Assembly: GCF_019175385.1 (NCBI RefSeq)
Contig: NC_083341.1
Coordinates: forward strand, 24,746,203-24,810,202
Direction of reading: 5' to 3'
From: Lycium barbarum
Lineage: Eukaryota; Streptophyta; Magnoliopsida; Solanales; Solanaceae
Length of the DNA stretch: 64,000 bases
Part shown: positions 21,734 through 33,365 of the stretch, in pieces
How the letters are laid out: every line of letters begins with the position of its first letter
Position numbering within the stretch: the first letter of the stretch is position 1
Translations under genes and position numbers: made by a program
Notes under the pieces: generated by a model
The model's input: the letters and a program-made list of their open reading frames with translations, nothing else
Told to the model about the DNA's origin: nothing
Database searches by the model: none

Positions 21734-22662
21734 GGGAAAAGATGCAAATATACCCCTCGTTACAAAAGTTGTGCATATATACCCCTGCAGTTACAAAATG
21801 GTGCAAATATACCCTTTTCACTAACATAATGTTTTTTAAAAATCATTTAATTTATTTTTTAATTAAAAAAAAGGTCTACCTATATGTTTTTAGTAGACAT
21901 AATTTTCTACAGCCACATGGTAATTTTTTTTTCTGGTGGGTCGGGTCTGGTAAATTTAAAAAAATGGGTAGACTTATTTTTTAAAGTCACGGAGATATTT
22001 TTTGGCTTAAAAAGTTAATCCTTTGACCAAGTATATTATCTTTTTACCCTTTATATTTTCTTATAACTTCCAAAATATAAATTACTAATAGTACCAAAAC
22101 TCTTACCCCACACTCCTTTTGTCTTCTCCATTGAGTAATACCGAGCATTCTTCATTTTGTTTTTTGTCATTTAACTTGAATAAACAATGAACAAGTAGTT
22201 AACCTGCACGTTCGATATTAACAATCTAAGGGATCAATTTAACTGAAGTCATTTAACTTTTCATATATTACACTGAAATCACAAATAAATTAATTATAAG
22301 TTGTTCTACCCATTTTTTTAAACTTGGTCAAAAAATATCTCCGTGACTTTAAAAAAATAAGTCTACCCATTTTTTTAAACTTACCAGACCCGACCCACCA
22401 GAAAAAAAAATTACCATGTGGTTTTAGAAAATTATGTCTACTAAAAAAAATATAGGTAGACTTTTTTTTTAATTAAAAAATAAATTAAATGATTTTAAAA
22501 AAAATTCCGTTAGTGAAAAGGGTATATTTGCACCATTTTGTAACTGCAGGGGTATATTTGCACCATTTTTGTAACAGCAGGGGTATATATGCACCACTTT
22601 TGTAACGAGGGGCATATCTGCTCTAAATCGCAAAGTTGAGGGGTATATTTGCACCTTTTCCC
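21734..22662. mobile_element. Mutator-type foldback MITE nested in the hAT element (929 bp)
   Basis: The ends GGGAAAAGATGCAAATATACCCC and GGGGTATATTTGCACCTTTTCCC are inverted repeats, followed inward by tandem units around GGTGCAAATATACCC and then arms that match through GTCTACCTATAT, GGTGGGTCGGGTCTGG and GTCACGGAGATATTTTT. A perfect 9-bp target-site duplication TTTATTTAA flanks it (21725-21733 and 22663-22671). The arms span roughly 300 bases each. No ORF. Confidence 0.87.
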
Positions 22663-22741
22663 TTTATTTAATGAATCAACTATATTTAGCATTGAGATAT
22701 TTATTTAATGAATCAACTATCTTATACAGATTCAAGAGTCA

Positions 22742-25124
22742 ATGAAGAAGTATTTCACCAAGGTATCAAATTCAAGTTCGAGCTATCATAGTCAACCAAA
22801 TCGGGAAGAAAATGTGAATCATTTAGTAGCACCACCGCAATTTTCTCAAGAGTTCAATTTAAGTTCATTAGAGGTCGATCCAGGTGAGAGAACTTAAATC
22901 TTGGAATTTCATCCAAATCATCGTGATGCTATTAGAAGAGATTATCTTCAGAAACGTCCTTGTCTACCTCAATTGAAAGTTTTTCCACAAACATTGATTT
23001 CTGGAGATATGCGTCGTTTAAATCGTGATTGGTATGTTGAATTTCCTGATTGGTTAGAATATAGTGTAAGTAAAGATGTGGCCTATTATTTGTACTGTTA
23101 TTTATTTAAGGGAAATAACAATCGTTAAGGTGGAGGTGATGTATGGTCTGGTTTGGGGTTTAGGAATTGGAACAAAAAGGATAGTTTGACAAAACATATT
23201 GGTGGGCCAAATAGCATCCATGGTCAATCAAAAAGAAAATGTGAAGATCTAATGCGACAACAACAATCTATTCATGCTGCATTTGATAAGCAACTTAATC
23301 AAGATAAGCATAGATATGAGATCCGCTTAGCAGCTTCAATTCGTGTAGTGAGACTTCTTGTGACACAAGGATTGACATTTCGGGGTCATGATGAATCTAA
23401 AGCATCACTTAACAGAGGTAATTTTCTTGAAATTCTTTCATTTTATGCTCAAAAGTGTGATAAAATTCGTAGCTTTGTATTGGAAAAGGCTCCTCAAAAT
23501 GATCAAATGACTTGTCCAATGATTCAAAAAGAAATTGTGCTTGCTTGCAAGATTGAAACAATTAAGGGTATCATAGAGGAATTAAATGGTGACTATTTTT
23601 CCTTATTGGTTGATGAATCTTTTGATGTATCACACAAGGAGCAAATGGCATTTGTTTTGCGATATGTTGATAGAAGGGGATTTGTGATGGAGTGACTTCT
23701 TGACATTGTTCATGTTAAAAATACTAGTGCTTTAGCTCTAAAAGGTGCAATTGTCAATTTACTTTCTCAACATTCCTTGAGTCTATCTTGTGTGGGTGGG
23801 CAGTACTATGATGGAGCAAGTAATATGCAAGGTGATATCAATGGCCTTAAAATGTTGATTAAGAAAGAAAGTAGATTGACTCATTCCATTCATTGTTTTG
23901 CTCATCAACTTCAATTAACTCTTGTTGGTGTTTCGAAAAAATGTCTTCAAGTGGGAGAACTTGTACACTTAGTTTCGGATATTTTGAATGTGTTGGCGGC
24001 TTCTTATAAACGTATGGATGAATATCGAGAATCTCAAAGGAAAAGAATTCAAGAGGCTTTAGAAAAAGGCGAGCTTAAAACTGGTAGGGGCTTGCATTAA
24101 GAACTTGATATTTCTAGAGCTTGTGATACTCGTTGGGGATCTCACTTCAAATCTTTTAATTGTTTTATTCTTCAATTTGGTACAATAATGGATGTACTTG
24201 ATACTATTGTTGAAACTGCACATAATTTGGATGAAAGTGCCAGGGCGACGGGATATATCAGAGCTGCTCAAACGTACGAGGTTGCATTTATATTACATTT
24301 GATGAAAGAAATTTTAGGAATTACAAATGACCTTAGTACATGCTTACAAAAAAAGAGCAAGATATTGCGAATGCCATGCGACTTGTTAATGTGGCAAAGA
24401 TAAGGTTGCAAGAGTTAAGGGAAGATAAAAAATGGGATTTTTTTGTTGCTGAGGTATCTACCTTTTGTTTCAAGTATAACATTGTGGTACCTAATTTTGA
24501 TGAGTCGTATGTTAACTCAGGGAGATTTCGGCGTAAACCTGCTGATTATACTTTCTTGCATCATTATCATGTTGATGTATTTTGTCAAATAATTGATTGG
24601 CAACTGCAAGAACTTAATGATTGTTTTGATGAGGAGACAACTGAGTTGCTTTATGGAGTTGCTTGTTTGAATCCGCTAGACTCATTTTCAAGTTTTGACA
24701 TCCAGAAAATAATGAGAATGGCTAAATTATATCCTGATGACTTTGATGAATTTAGTATGTGTTCTCTTGAGAATCAGCTTGCGAATTACATTATTGATGT
24801 TCGTGATATTGATAAAAGGTTCTCCGATTTAAATGGGCTTTGTGATCTTTCAAAAAGACTGGTTCAGACAAAAAGCATTCATGTTATCCTCTTGTATTTC
24901 GTTTAGTGAAATTTGCTTTGCTTCTCCCAGTTGCCACTGCATCCGTTGAAAGAGCTTTTTCGGCAATGAAGTTTATTAAGAATGAGTTGCGGAGTCGAAT
25001 GAATGATGAATTCTTGAGCGGTTGCATGATTCCTTTTGGGGAAAAAGATGTATTTAATGATGTTTCAACTGATGATATTATTTTGACTTTTCAAGCAATG
25101 AAACCTCGTCGAGTAGTGCTATAA
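22742..25124 (+). pseudogene. hAT transposase, zinc finger MYM-type 1-like, decayed
   Basis: It would encode the element's cut-and-paste transposase. From ATG 22742 the reading runs MKKYFTKVSNSSSS, a TTF-type zinc-finger region (LKVFPQTLISGDMRRLNRDWY; SGLGFRNWNKKDSLTKH), the catalytic LLVDESFDVSHKEQM, YYDGASNMQG, DTRWGSHFKS, and the C-terminal hAT dimerisation motif ASVERAFSAMKFIKNELRSRM. In-frame stops occur at 22895, 23126, 23693 and 24098; the last three fit CAA or CGA changed to TAA or TGA. Frameshifts lie in an A-run near 24345-24355 and in the 24870-24890 region just before the dimerisation domain. The domain set is complete, but the gene cannot give a working protein. Confidence 0.85.
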
Positions 25125-25401
25125 ATGTACTCGAGAAGTATTAGTAGAGATCCCTTTTTGTAGTTTGTACTTAACACCCTAATTCTAGATTGATACATTG
25201 TAAAGGGCTAACTTTCTGCACTATTGTAGTTACTACCTTCCTATTCCTGTTAGTTTGAGATCCTTTGTAATGGAACTAACTCTTTGTACCTATGTATTAT
25301 TACATTCTCTGGAATTGTGTGTTTTTGGGCTTATTCGTATGTTTACGTTTTATTTTCCGAATCTCCTGGATGAAAATCCTGGATCCGCCACTGTCGAAAA
25401 C

Positions 25402-25513
25402 AATTTTCCTATCTCTATGAGGTAGTGGTAAGATCTACGTATACTCTACCCTTCTCAGAACCCACTCGTTGAATTATATTGGATATGTTATTGTTGTTGT
25501 TGTTGTTGTTGTT
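25402..25513 (+). mobile_element. TS-like SINE, 3' part with (TTG)n tail
   Basis: After the second TSD copy the SINE resumes (TATCTCTATGAGGTAGTGGT, then ACGTATACTCTACCC, CCCACTCGTTGAATTATATT) and ends in a (TTG)n run at about 25489-25513, the tail style recalled for TS SINEs. Joined with 20669-20698 it forms one SINE split by the hAT element. Confidence 0.65.
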
Positions 25514-25710
25514 CACAAGATTAAAACTTATAAATCTCGAGACACTTTATTCATAATTCAAAAAAATTATAGATGCCATAATAAAAGGATAATAAAGGAT
25601 ATATTTGGTTTAGTCTCATCTGAATATTTGGAAAATTAACTAAATTGATTTGGTTTTTGACTTTTATAGAAAAACCTATTCACGAATGCCTTAAGCTATA
25701 TGAGTTTCTT

Positions 25711-26558
25711 GAGAAAAGGCCTAAAATAATTCATTATCTTTGGATTTGGACTCCAAATGATCCACGTTCTTATACTTGGAGCAATATTAGTACATAATGT
25801 TTGCTAAACTGGTGCACTTTTGGTCACTCTCCAAATATTGCGTTAAATTTTAACAGAGATGAAGCCGGAGTCACGCGCCGATTACGTGAGATGTTTTCTC
25901 AACCAAGTCCATCATCCATCTTCACAAAAAATTGATCAACAGTCCTAATTTACCAAATAAAAAGAAAGAAAAAAAGAGTTCTTGAGAAAAGTTGCTGATT
26001 TCAACCTTTGTTGTTATAAGTTAATTACGCAATACAACTAAAAAGGTTTTAATTGCTTGAGAGTCCAAAACTAAAGAAAAGACTTTATAAAAATAGAATC
26101 TTAACAGATCTTTAGTTAGAGGTTATCTTTTGAAAATAGAAACACGCATGCGTAAGTACTGGCTTAGAATTAGGATATAGAAGAAGCCTACTTTCATGGC
26201 TCCCCCAGAGCTCAACACGAACGACTCGGGAATGAATATTACTACTCCGTCGCATTCGAGGTGGAGCATGGTGTAAGTAGTTGAAAATCTTGACAAAACA
26301 TCTCGATCACATAATCCAAGGAAGAGATTGTTGTGTCACTGCTATATAGCAAGGAAAGGAATATACATGTCATGTAGCTGCAATATTGTCACGAGGAATG
26401 AGTTTCATCCCTTTGCTGCTTAGGTGAACTGAATTGTTAGAGAGTGATAAAAAAATGCACCATTTTAGTAAACATTGTATGCTATTAGTGCTCGTGAAAG
26501 AAAATTGCAAGCATTTGAGTCCAAACCAAAGATAATGGACTATTTAGGCCTTTTCTAC
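25711..26558. mobile_element. Probable Mutator-like MITE between the SINE and the tRNA gene (848 bp)
   Basis: The ends GAGAAAAGGCCTAAAATA and TATTTAGGCCTTTTCTAC are inverted, and the arms continue (ATCTTTGGATTTGGACTC against GAGTCCAAACCAAAGAT; AACTGGTGCACTTTT against AAATGCACCATTTT). Flanks GAGTTTCTT and GAGTTTTTC are only similar, so the duplication is uncertain. No ORF. Confidence 0.6.
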
Positions 26559-26590
26559 GAGTTTTTCTTCATTTAAAATAGAATAATAAG

Positions 26591-26595
26591 AAAAA
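26591..26595 (-). terminator. Pol III terminator of tRNA-Lys
   Basis: On the minus strand a run of at least five T begins one base after the discriminator G, the usual RNA polymerase III stop. Confidence 0.8.
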
Positions 26596-26596
26596 C

Positions 26597-26668
26597 CGCC
26601 GTCTGTGGGGATCGAACCCACGACCACGTGGTTAAAAGCCACGCGCTCTACCACTGAGCTAAGACGGC
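26597..26668 (-). tRNA. trnK-UUU: tRNA-Lys (anticodon UUU)
   Basis: The minus strand folds into a full cloverleaf: acceptor GCCGTCT/AGACGGC, D arm GCTC-AGTGGTA-GAGC, anticodon arm CGTGG-CTTTTAA-CCACG, T arm GTGGG-TTCGATC-CCCAC, discriminator G. The loop gives anticodon TTT. Internal promoter boxes are intact: A box TAGCTCAGTGG and B box GGTTCGATCCC. No CCA is encoded and there is no intron. The sequence is of nuclear type and does not resemble the intron-bearing plastid trnK. The D loop has seven bases where eight are commonly found. Confidence 0.95.
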
Positions 26669-27234
26669 TTTGTTATTTGTAAAGATCTAAAACTTATACA
26701 TACTTGAGATTTGATTGCAAATTTCATTTATTCTTAAAAAAATTAATTTGCGCCATTTTTCCTGGAATTAGGATAACAAGAATTATATTTTCCTGGAAAA
26801 AACTATTTCCAATAGTTTGTCGTCCTCATGATGGTGACGATAAGGAGAAGGAGGAGAAGAGGCGGATAACTACGTAATTTATTAAGAATAAGAAACAGAT
26901 TATTTCTTAATATAAGAAATTCTCTCATTTCATTTTATGTGATTGTATTAGACTAGATATAGAATTTTAAGAAAAAGTTAAGACTTCTGATATATACTAA
27001 GAATATACTTAAAAATTGTGATCTTAAATCTTTCATTAAATGTAAAACTAAATGAGAATTTTAAAATTAATAACTTTTCAAATTTAAAATGTAAAATTTT
27101 TTCCGGAACAAAAAAAGACTGACGCGTATTGCTTTATTAATTCTAATTATAGTACAACAGTAGTCCACCTTCCAAAACCGGCAAATCTCTAAACAAAGCA
27201 ACAATCTTGTCATGTTCTGATCATGCTATAATCT
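26669..27234. other. Intergenic spacer between tRNA-Lys and OCT
   Basis: AT-rich sequence with no supported gene. CTGGAAT/TTTTCCTGGAA motifs near 26760-26800 are the only notable local repeats. Confidence 0.4.
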
Positions 27235-27240
27235 TTTATT
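27235..27240 (-). promoter_or_regulatory. Candidate poly(A) signal AATAAA of OCT
   Basis: On the minus strand AATAAA stands about 36 bases after the OCT stop codon. Plant signals are loose, so this is only a candidate near-upstream element. Confidence 0.4.
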
Positions 27241-27275
27241 ATTAAGAAGAAAATGTCATACTTTACAATAATTGG

Positions 27276-29375
27276 TTAGCAGACAAATACACCTTCCTTG
27301 TACTCCTCTTCATCCATAGTATCACTTAATGTCCTGCCTTTAGTTTCTGGTAAACACAACACAAACAATCCACAACTTGCTATACAAATCCCAAAAACTC
27401 CATAAGAAAGCCATCTATTTGTTCTCCCAAATGCCACTAACATTGGACTAAATGCACCACCAAGAACCAATGCTTGTCTCACCATTGACACTGCAGAATT
27501 TCTAACACATGTTGGGAATAATTCCACAGTGTAAATTAACAAAACATTAAAAGAAGTACATGCACTAAAAAAGGAAACAAGTTCAAGCCCCATTTGTAAC
27601 TCCTTCAAATAATCATCTTTCACTATAACACAACCTATGCTACAAATTCCACTTAGCATAGCAAATCCTAGGAGTGATTTTTTCCTAGTTAACTTGCCAA
27701 TTAGGAAGAATGTTACCATAGAAGCTGGCAATTCTGAAAGTGCATTAAGTGTGACACTTAAGTATAGATTGAAAGGTAAATTTCCAACCCCTAAAGGCAT
27801 ACCATAATATACCGTTCCTATACCAAAACCAACCAACATAACCGATATTAGTCGTCTGAAAGCCCATTTTTTTTCTACCAACATCTTGATAGTTGAGTAG
27901 AGACTGGTTGTCGACTCCTCCGAGTTCTGTATTAGAAATTTCAAAATGATATTTACATCAATGAGTCATGCTTTGTGAATAAAGTAACATGTAATAGTAA
28001 AAGAAATGCGGAATAATTAAGATGTGAACCTGAGGCCATTTACGTTTGAACTTCTTTTCTCTGTGTATTAGGTACTTTTTACTTGGGCAACTCAATTTAG
28101 ATGGTCTAATTATGAAATTGCTTAATATTGGAACCTACCACAGCTTCTTTAAATAAGCCTATACCAACATACAATTTTTCTCCATTGAAATAAGAAGCTA
28201 ATACATTGGAACCTCCTAAGTTAATTTTCGTTAATTTACGATGTATAATTGTTAGTTTGTTTCTCCTATAAAGACAATGTAACTTCATGTTTTTAAGTAA
28301 GTTCATGTCTTTCCATTATTAATGAAGAAGAAAAAAGAGTTTAAGTTATATACATCACCAATATAAGAAATTTCTATCATGTCACCTAAAGGATATCTAC
28401 AGGTAAGTTTCCTCAAATGCGAAACTTCTATCTTGAAACTAAGATAATTACCTATTGCAACAGTTAAAAATTCCTTACAAAAAAGGTGTATATAACTTAA
28501 ACTCAGATATAGTTTTAAGCGTAAAAAGGAAAAAAGAACGCACAAAAATAGAGAGCAGTTTTGAACATATTAAAGAAGAAGTAATAGCTTACATTATGTT
28601 CTTGATCTTCGAATTCGATGAAGGAGCCAAAGAAACTCAAAGTCAAGCTACTCCTTGTTGTAATACTTTTCAAAGTTAACACAAATTCTTCTTTGTTCCC
28701 TCTCACATACAACCATCTTGGTGATTCACGAACAAAGAAATGCACCAAAATTGAGTACAACATTGTAGGAATACAAGTCCACAAATACAACACTCTCCAT
28801 GAAGACCCTCTATTCACAAAGGCAATAAGTGGTAAAGAAAGAAATCCAATAGTGAAACAAACAAAACCAATTATACCAACTTGTCCACGCCATTGACTTC
28901 CCACTAACTCCGTTGACAAGACAAGTGCACAAGTCCCTATAGTAGCCCTTCCAAATCCAGTCAAAAACCTCAAAAAAGAATAAATCCAAATATTTGTGGA
29001 AATTGATGTAATGGCTCCGGTAATTGACATGACAACACATGATATAACCAACATGTTTTTTCGACCTAGTTTTGTGTCAGCCAAAGTTGATAGAGCTAAA
29101 CCTCCGATAAGACAACCTATGAAGAATGAAGATGCTGGGAGGCCAATGAGAATTGAACTCGCATCTTGTAACGACCATTCATTAACGGCAGGAGTGTCGG
29201 TGAAGACACTTATGAACGCTTGTTGAGCATCGAAAACCCATGATAGGGATACGAGGACGGCTTGTAACAATTGTGCCCATCCAAATTCACTAATGCACCT
29301 TTCTATTGTTTCATCAAGCGTTGATGCAGTTTTTCGCTTTAATAATAATAATGGTTCTGATGATTGGTCACTCAT
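27276..29375 (-). CDS. OCT: Organic cation/carnitine transporter, two coding exons
   Basis: Coding exons (minus strand): 29375-28593 (261 codons, starting MSDQSSEP) and 27926-27276 (216 codons plus stop), joined across a 666-base GT-AG intron (donor GTAAGC, acceptor ATACAG) in phase 0; total 477 residues. It is a major-facilitator membrane transporter of the plant OCT1-3 group, expected to move organic cations or carnitine-like solutes. Family marks: FGWAQLLQAVLVSLSWVFDAQ (first membrane segment), D100 with GRK at 104-106 (loop 2-3 motif), STELVG, RESPRWL at 217-222, YYGMPLGVGNL, ELFPT and PETKGRTL near the C terminus. Relatives are usually about 510-540 residues. The loop between segments 1 and 2 is much shorter here (only TPAVNEWSLQ after VFTD). 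An in-frame ATG nine codons upstream (29402) is less likely the start. Substrate is inferred from family only. Confidence 0.9.
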
Positions 29376-29434
29376 TTTTTTTCCCCTAATCTGAGTATAC
29401 AAAAGTGTGTGGAGTTTGAACTCCTTGAGAGAGT

Positions 29435-29443
29435 TTTTATATA
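29435..29443 (-). promoter_or_regulatory. Candidate TATA box of OCT
   Basis: TATATAAAA on the minus strand lies about 60 bases upstream of the chosen start codon, which would leave a short leader. The spacing is plausible; there is no experimental support. Confidence 0.45.
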
Positions 29444-29449
29444 TGTAAA

Positions 29450-31764
29450 AACTATAGGACAGGACAAGAACCTAGCTATTTGCATTTTAGTTTTTATTAT
29501 TTTATTAAGTGCATGGACTCTGTTGTCAAGCGATAACAAATGGATTCCCGTAATTATTCAAGTATTTTTTTTCAATTTTTTTTAATCAAATTTCAACTTG
29601 TTGCTCTAGTAGCTGGTGTTTGGTTTTTATATACGTAATATAGCCAATAGTCATTGGTTTTTATTTTCTTATAAGAGGTTTTTTCTTTTTCTTCAAGTAC
29701 AAGTACTTGGTATTAGAAATTACTGATCCGATTAATCCTAATTCACACGATAGAATGACGATTTTATTGCTCCTTACCAGAGAGGACTTTATTTCTAGAG
29801 CTCAAATCTGAAACCTCAAATTAAGAAATGAATAACCTTACTATTCCACCACATTTTTTGGCAGTGAAACCTAAGAGGTTTAATTGCCTTATTATTAAGA
29901 GGAAAAGACTTTATTTATGGATTAAGCGAGATGGACAGAGTCGAAGTCCATGGATCACTAGCGGCTGAACTCGGAAGGGATTTACTATGAAGTTTGCTTT
30001 AGGAAGTAAAAAGTTAAAGGTCATATAAGGGCATGTTTAAAAACCAATTGCTGAGGTACCTTTTGAGTTAACCCCGAAGAGGACAAAACCTTGTGGTCTC
30101 AAAAACTGGACCAAAACAGATAATATCTTGACAGCTGTATTTGACCGTTACAAGGAAAGAAGGATAACATTAATGTTGAATTTCTTTCGCTGAAAAATTA
30201 TGTTGTATATAAATATTCTTTTATTGTATATATGTAACTTGTATTTAAATATAATTTTTTAGCGTAATTTTTTTTTAATCAACATATTAGAATTTTTGGC
30301 TCCATCGCTAAGATTTTGATGTTTTTGCTTTCATCTCAAATTATACTGAACTAATTATCTTGTACTATTTTCTCTAAATTTGGTTAGACTAAGATGCTAA
30401 AATGCAAAATTGGTTAGAGCAAAACCGAGAAAGAAGAAATTAAAATGTGCAGCCATAGGGATTTCGTCAGGACCACGGTATATTGTGATTAGCTGGTATT
30501 CCACATTTGATATTTCATATGTAATATTCCTGAAGGATCACACCATATCATACGTGTGAGTGACAAGGATCTGAAGGATCATACCATATCATACGTGTGA
30601 GTGACAAGGATCTGACCCCATTATATGAAAGCATTCTTTGAGTAGCATTATTATATTCTCTATACATCTATATATGTAATTAATAATTATGTATTCATTG
30701 TTCGTATTTGCTGTTTCTGTGGGGACAAGTTGCATATTCTAAATTTTTAGTTATTCCATTCCTAGTTACAGGACCATAGTAGTAATTATAATGCAATCAC
30801 GTATGGGGTCGTGAACCATGAAGTCTAAGATGATTGTGATAGAGTGATAAATATTTTTTTATTCTTAATTATATGTCTCAGAGTTGAGTCTTGAATATGG
30901 AATAAGCCATTATTAAAAAGCACTTTTCCCATTACCAATATCGAATACCGAGTATAAAAAAAAGACTGGTTGTGAAAAGAAAAAGAAAATTCATAGAAAC
31001 CAGCTAGTTAAGAAAAATTGGTCATTGAGCACTCGCATGTGTTGAAAAAACTAACATAAGAAAGAGATGTGTGGTGGGATTGATTGATTTTCTTTTTTTA
31101 CTCTTAATCTGATATTTTTGGTGTGAGTCATGGAAATGGAAATCATTACTTTTTGCCTAAAAACTATATCTTTAATTTTTCGCCTAACATATATTGATCG
31201 AACATGCAATATTAGAAAGTAATTCTAGATTAAAGGCAATTGAGCACCCACAGGCCACAATTTAAAAATCAGGATCTGCCACTAGGATCACCTCTTTACC
31301 ACAACATAAATATTTTTACTACGTCAAGAGAACTCAATAATTTTCATCTATGAAAGCAAATATTCATGTTGGCCCTATTCGTGTACTATAATTTTGGCGA
31401 AGGAAATTTAGTTAAACCTTATTGCTCGAAAAAAAATTGAACCCCTCTTGTGTCCATCTACCTCAAACAACTCAGCAAATTACAAAAAATATCAGTGGTA
31501 TGACATTAATTCCAAATAATAGAAGAATCTGGTGTCATAACAAATTAACATGCATTAACAGATATAATTTAATTTGTTGTGGTGGACAGAGACCTTGTTA
31601 GGCATTTCGAAACTGGACGATCATCTGGTATCGTGATTGATATATATTTTTGCAATTATTCTATATATTTATTGCAGATCCGTTGATTCTAAATCCTAAA
31701 TGTTCATTGCTAAAGGATTTTTATATGATGTCTCATGATGTCAAATAATTAAGGAGTAATATGT
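29450..31764. other. Intergenic spacer upstream of OCT
   Basis: No gene is visible on either strand. A 41-bp tandem duplication is at 30531-30612. Near 31262-31285 the sequence AGGATCTGCCACTAGGATC resembles the right end of the hAT element at 25393 and may be a relic end of a relative. Confidence 0.45.
30531..30612. repeat. 41-bp tandem duplication
   Basis: The unit begins TGAAGGATCAYACCATATCA and ends GTGACAAGGATC. The two copies are adjacent and differ at about one position. Confidence 0.8.
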
Positions 31765-32184
31765 CGATAATTCCTTAAATTTGTCAGTAAAATTTACTTA
31801 GACACTTGTACTACAGTATGTTTCAATTGAGCTGTACTTGAACAAATGATAAAGTATTTCGACGACACACTATGACTCAAATTTTGAGAAAGTGTTTGCG
31901 TGTGTTCTCACGCATCTATTACATAGTTAAGTTAATCATATAAAATACATCATTTCCTTTAATTATAAATAGCTTTAATTGGAACATTCCTGAAATTTTA
32001 CGACTTATTGAGACTAACGTATAACGGGTGTTTGACAACAAAAACATAAACTTTTCCAAAAATTGAGCCGGAAGTATCTAATAGGAACTCTTTATCACGT
32101 GTTTAAGTTTTCAATTGGAACAAACCGTAATATCGAGCGTCTAAATGAAATTTACTCTAAATTTAAGAATTTATCAATATATCG
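31765..32184. mobile_element. MITE-like inverted-repeat element (about 420 bp)
   Basis: Left arm CTTAAATTTGTCAGTAAAAT ... ACTTAGACACTTGTACTAC ... CAATTGAGC and right arm in complement (AAATTTAGAGTAAATTTCAT, TTTAGACGCTCGATATTAC, CAATTGAAAAC) match over about 110 bases with many differences. No target duplication was found and borders are approximate. Confidence 0.5.
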
Positions 32185-33365
32185 TCAATGATTAAAGAAT
32201 CTTTGGCTAATGATTGACTGCACAAATAATATCATCCATAACATACCCTTTTACTTTTGATATGCCACTTTTTCTCCCATACATCCTGTGATTTAAGGAA
32301 AAAAAAAAACTAACAAATAATTAAAGAGATAAGTTGGTCGACACGAGGATTGAGTTGGCATATTTGGCGTTTTTATTTTGTTATTGCTGAGATTCTTGTG
32401 CTTGATTTGGGATAAATTGTCAAAATTGGACTGCAATTGCACCTCTGTTTCGTACCTAACCCAATCCACTTGTTTCAAGACTCCCTTTTAATTTGCAGCT
32501 TGCATGTTTGATTTCATTGGTCCACTTAATTGCCTGTGATTTTTGAGAACAATGGTTATTAGCTTATGGTTTTATTTTGCTCACAGGAATTCTTCGAGTT
32601 GCTATTCGTATATTCAGATTGGCCTATTCTTTATTATACTTCTATGAGAATAGACAAGAGTGCATTATAGTTTATTGCATATTTCTGTTTTAAACGTGAT
32701 TCACCCTCCTAATGCCTAGGCCTTATAAATGTCCATAAATTTTAATATTATGATTGATGTTCACAACTCTCAGTCTCTCACGCCTTCATAACCTCCTCCA
32801 TGATGGCATGGTCTCAATATTTAATGTCATGTTTAAGATCATCTTTTTGTAACTTTTTATGTAAAAGTGTAAATAGAGGCATGATGAGTGATATGTGAGA
32901 TACTTGATGAAATAGAAAAACCCTCTCTTTCTCTCTACATATCCTTGTCCATTCTTTTTGTGTTATTGCTTCTTATCTTTTATTTTACAACAGTAAATTC
33001 TCTTTTTCTAGTTCGATTTAGAATCTAAGATTGTAAAATTGGTGATCAAGCAATTAAAATTATTAGGTGCAAGATTGAATATACAGTTAGTAAAGCTAAA
33101 ATCAGCTCACAATTAACAAAACGAGAGGAAGCACAACATTCATTCAAATTCCCATAACTCTAGAACAAGCTGAGGTGTACTCGAGATTTGAAGACAGCGG
33201 GGACACCATTTAACATAGACACTAGTATACTAGTCATGAACATTGAGGCATAATGTTGTGTCAGACTGACCATTAGTAGCGTGAGCAATGTAGAAAATAC
33301 AAGTATATAGGTTAAACATGGGTTCTAAGCTAAACACCTAAACTTTTAACACCATTGAAGCATTT

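Larger units (their letters stand above)
20699..25393 (+). mobile_element. hAT transposon with ZMYM1-like transposase pseudogene (4695 bp)
   Basis: The left end starts CAGGGGCGAAT and the right end finishes ATCCGCCACTG, giving imperfect short terminal inverted repeats. A perfect 8-bp target-site duplication TCGAAAAC flanks it (20691-20698 and 25394-25401). It contains a transposase-derived region (22742-25124), a probable leader region with a 31-bp tandem duplication (about 20930-20985), and a nested Mutator-type foldback MITE (21734-22662). It inserted into a TS-like SINE. Confidence 0.88.

Noticed and set aside
26597..26668. Plastid or mitochondrial origin of the tRNA-Lys
   Set aside because: The sequence is uninterrupted and has nuclear-type arms, whereas plastid trnK-UUU has an intron and a different sequence; the flanks show no organelle DNA.
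28106..28545. Minus-strand ORFs between the OCT exons
   Set aside because: They lie in the intron; the phase-0 join of 28593 to 27926 with GT-AG borders gives a continuous transporter without them.
28455..29226. Several plus-strand ORFs opposite OCT
   Set aside because: They are antisense shadows of the OCT exon on the minus strand, with no domains or own splice logic.
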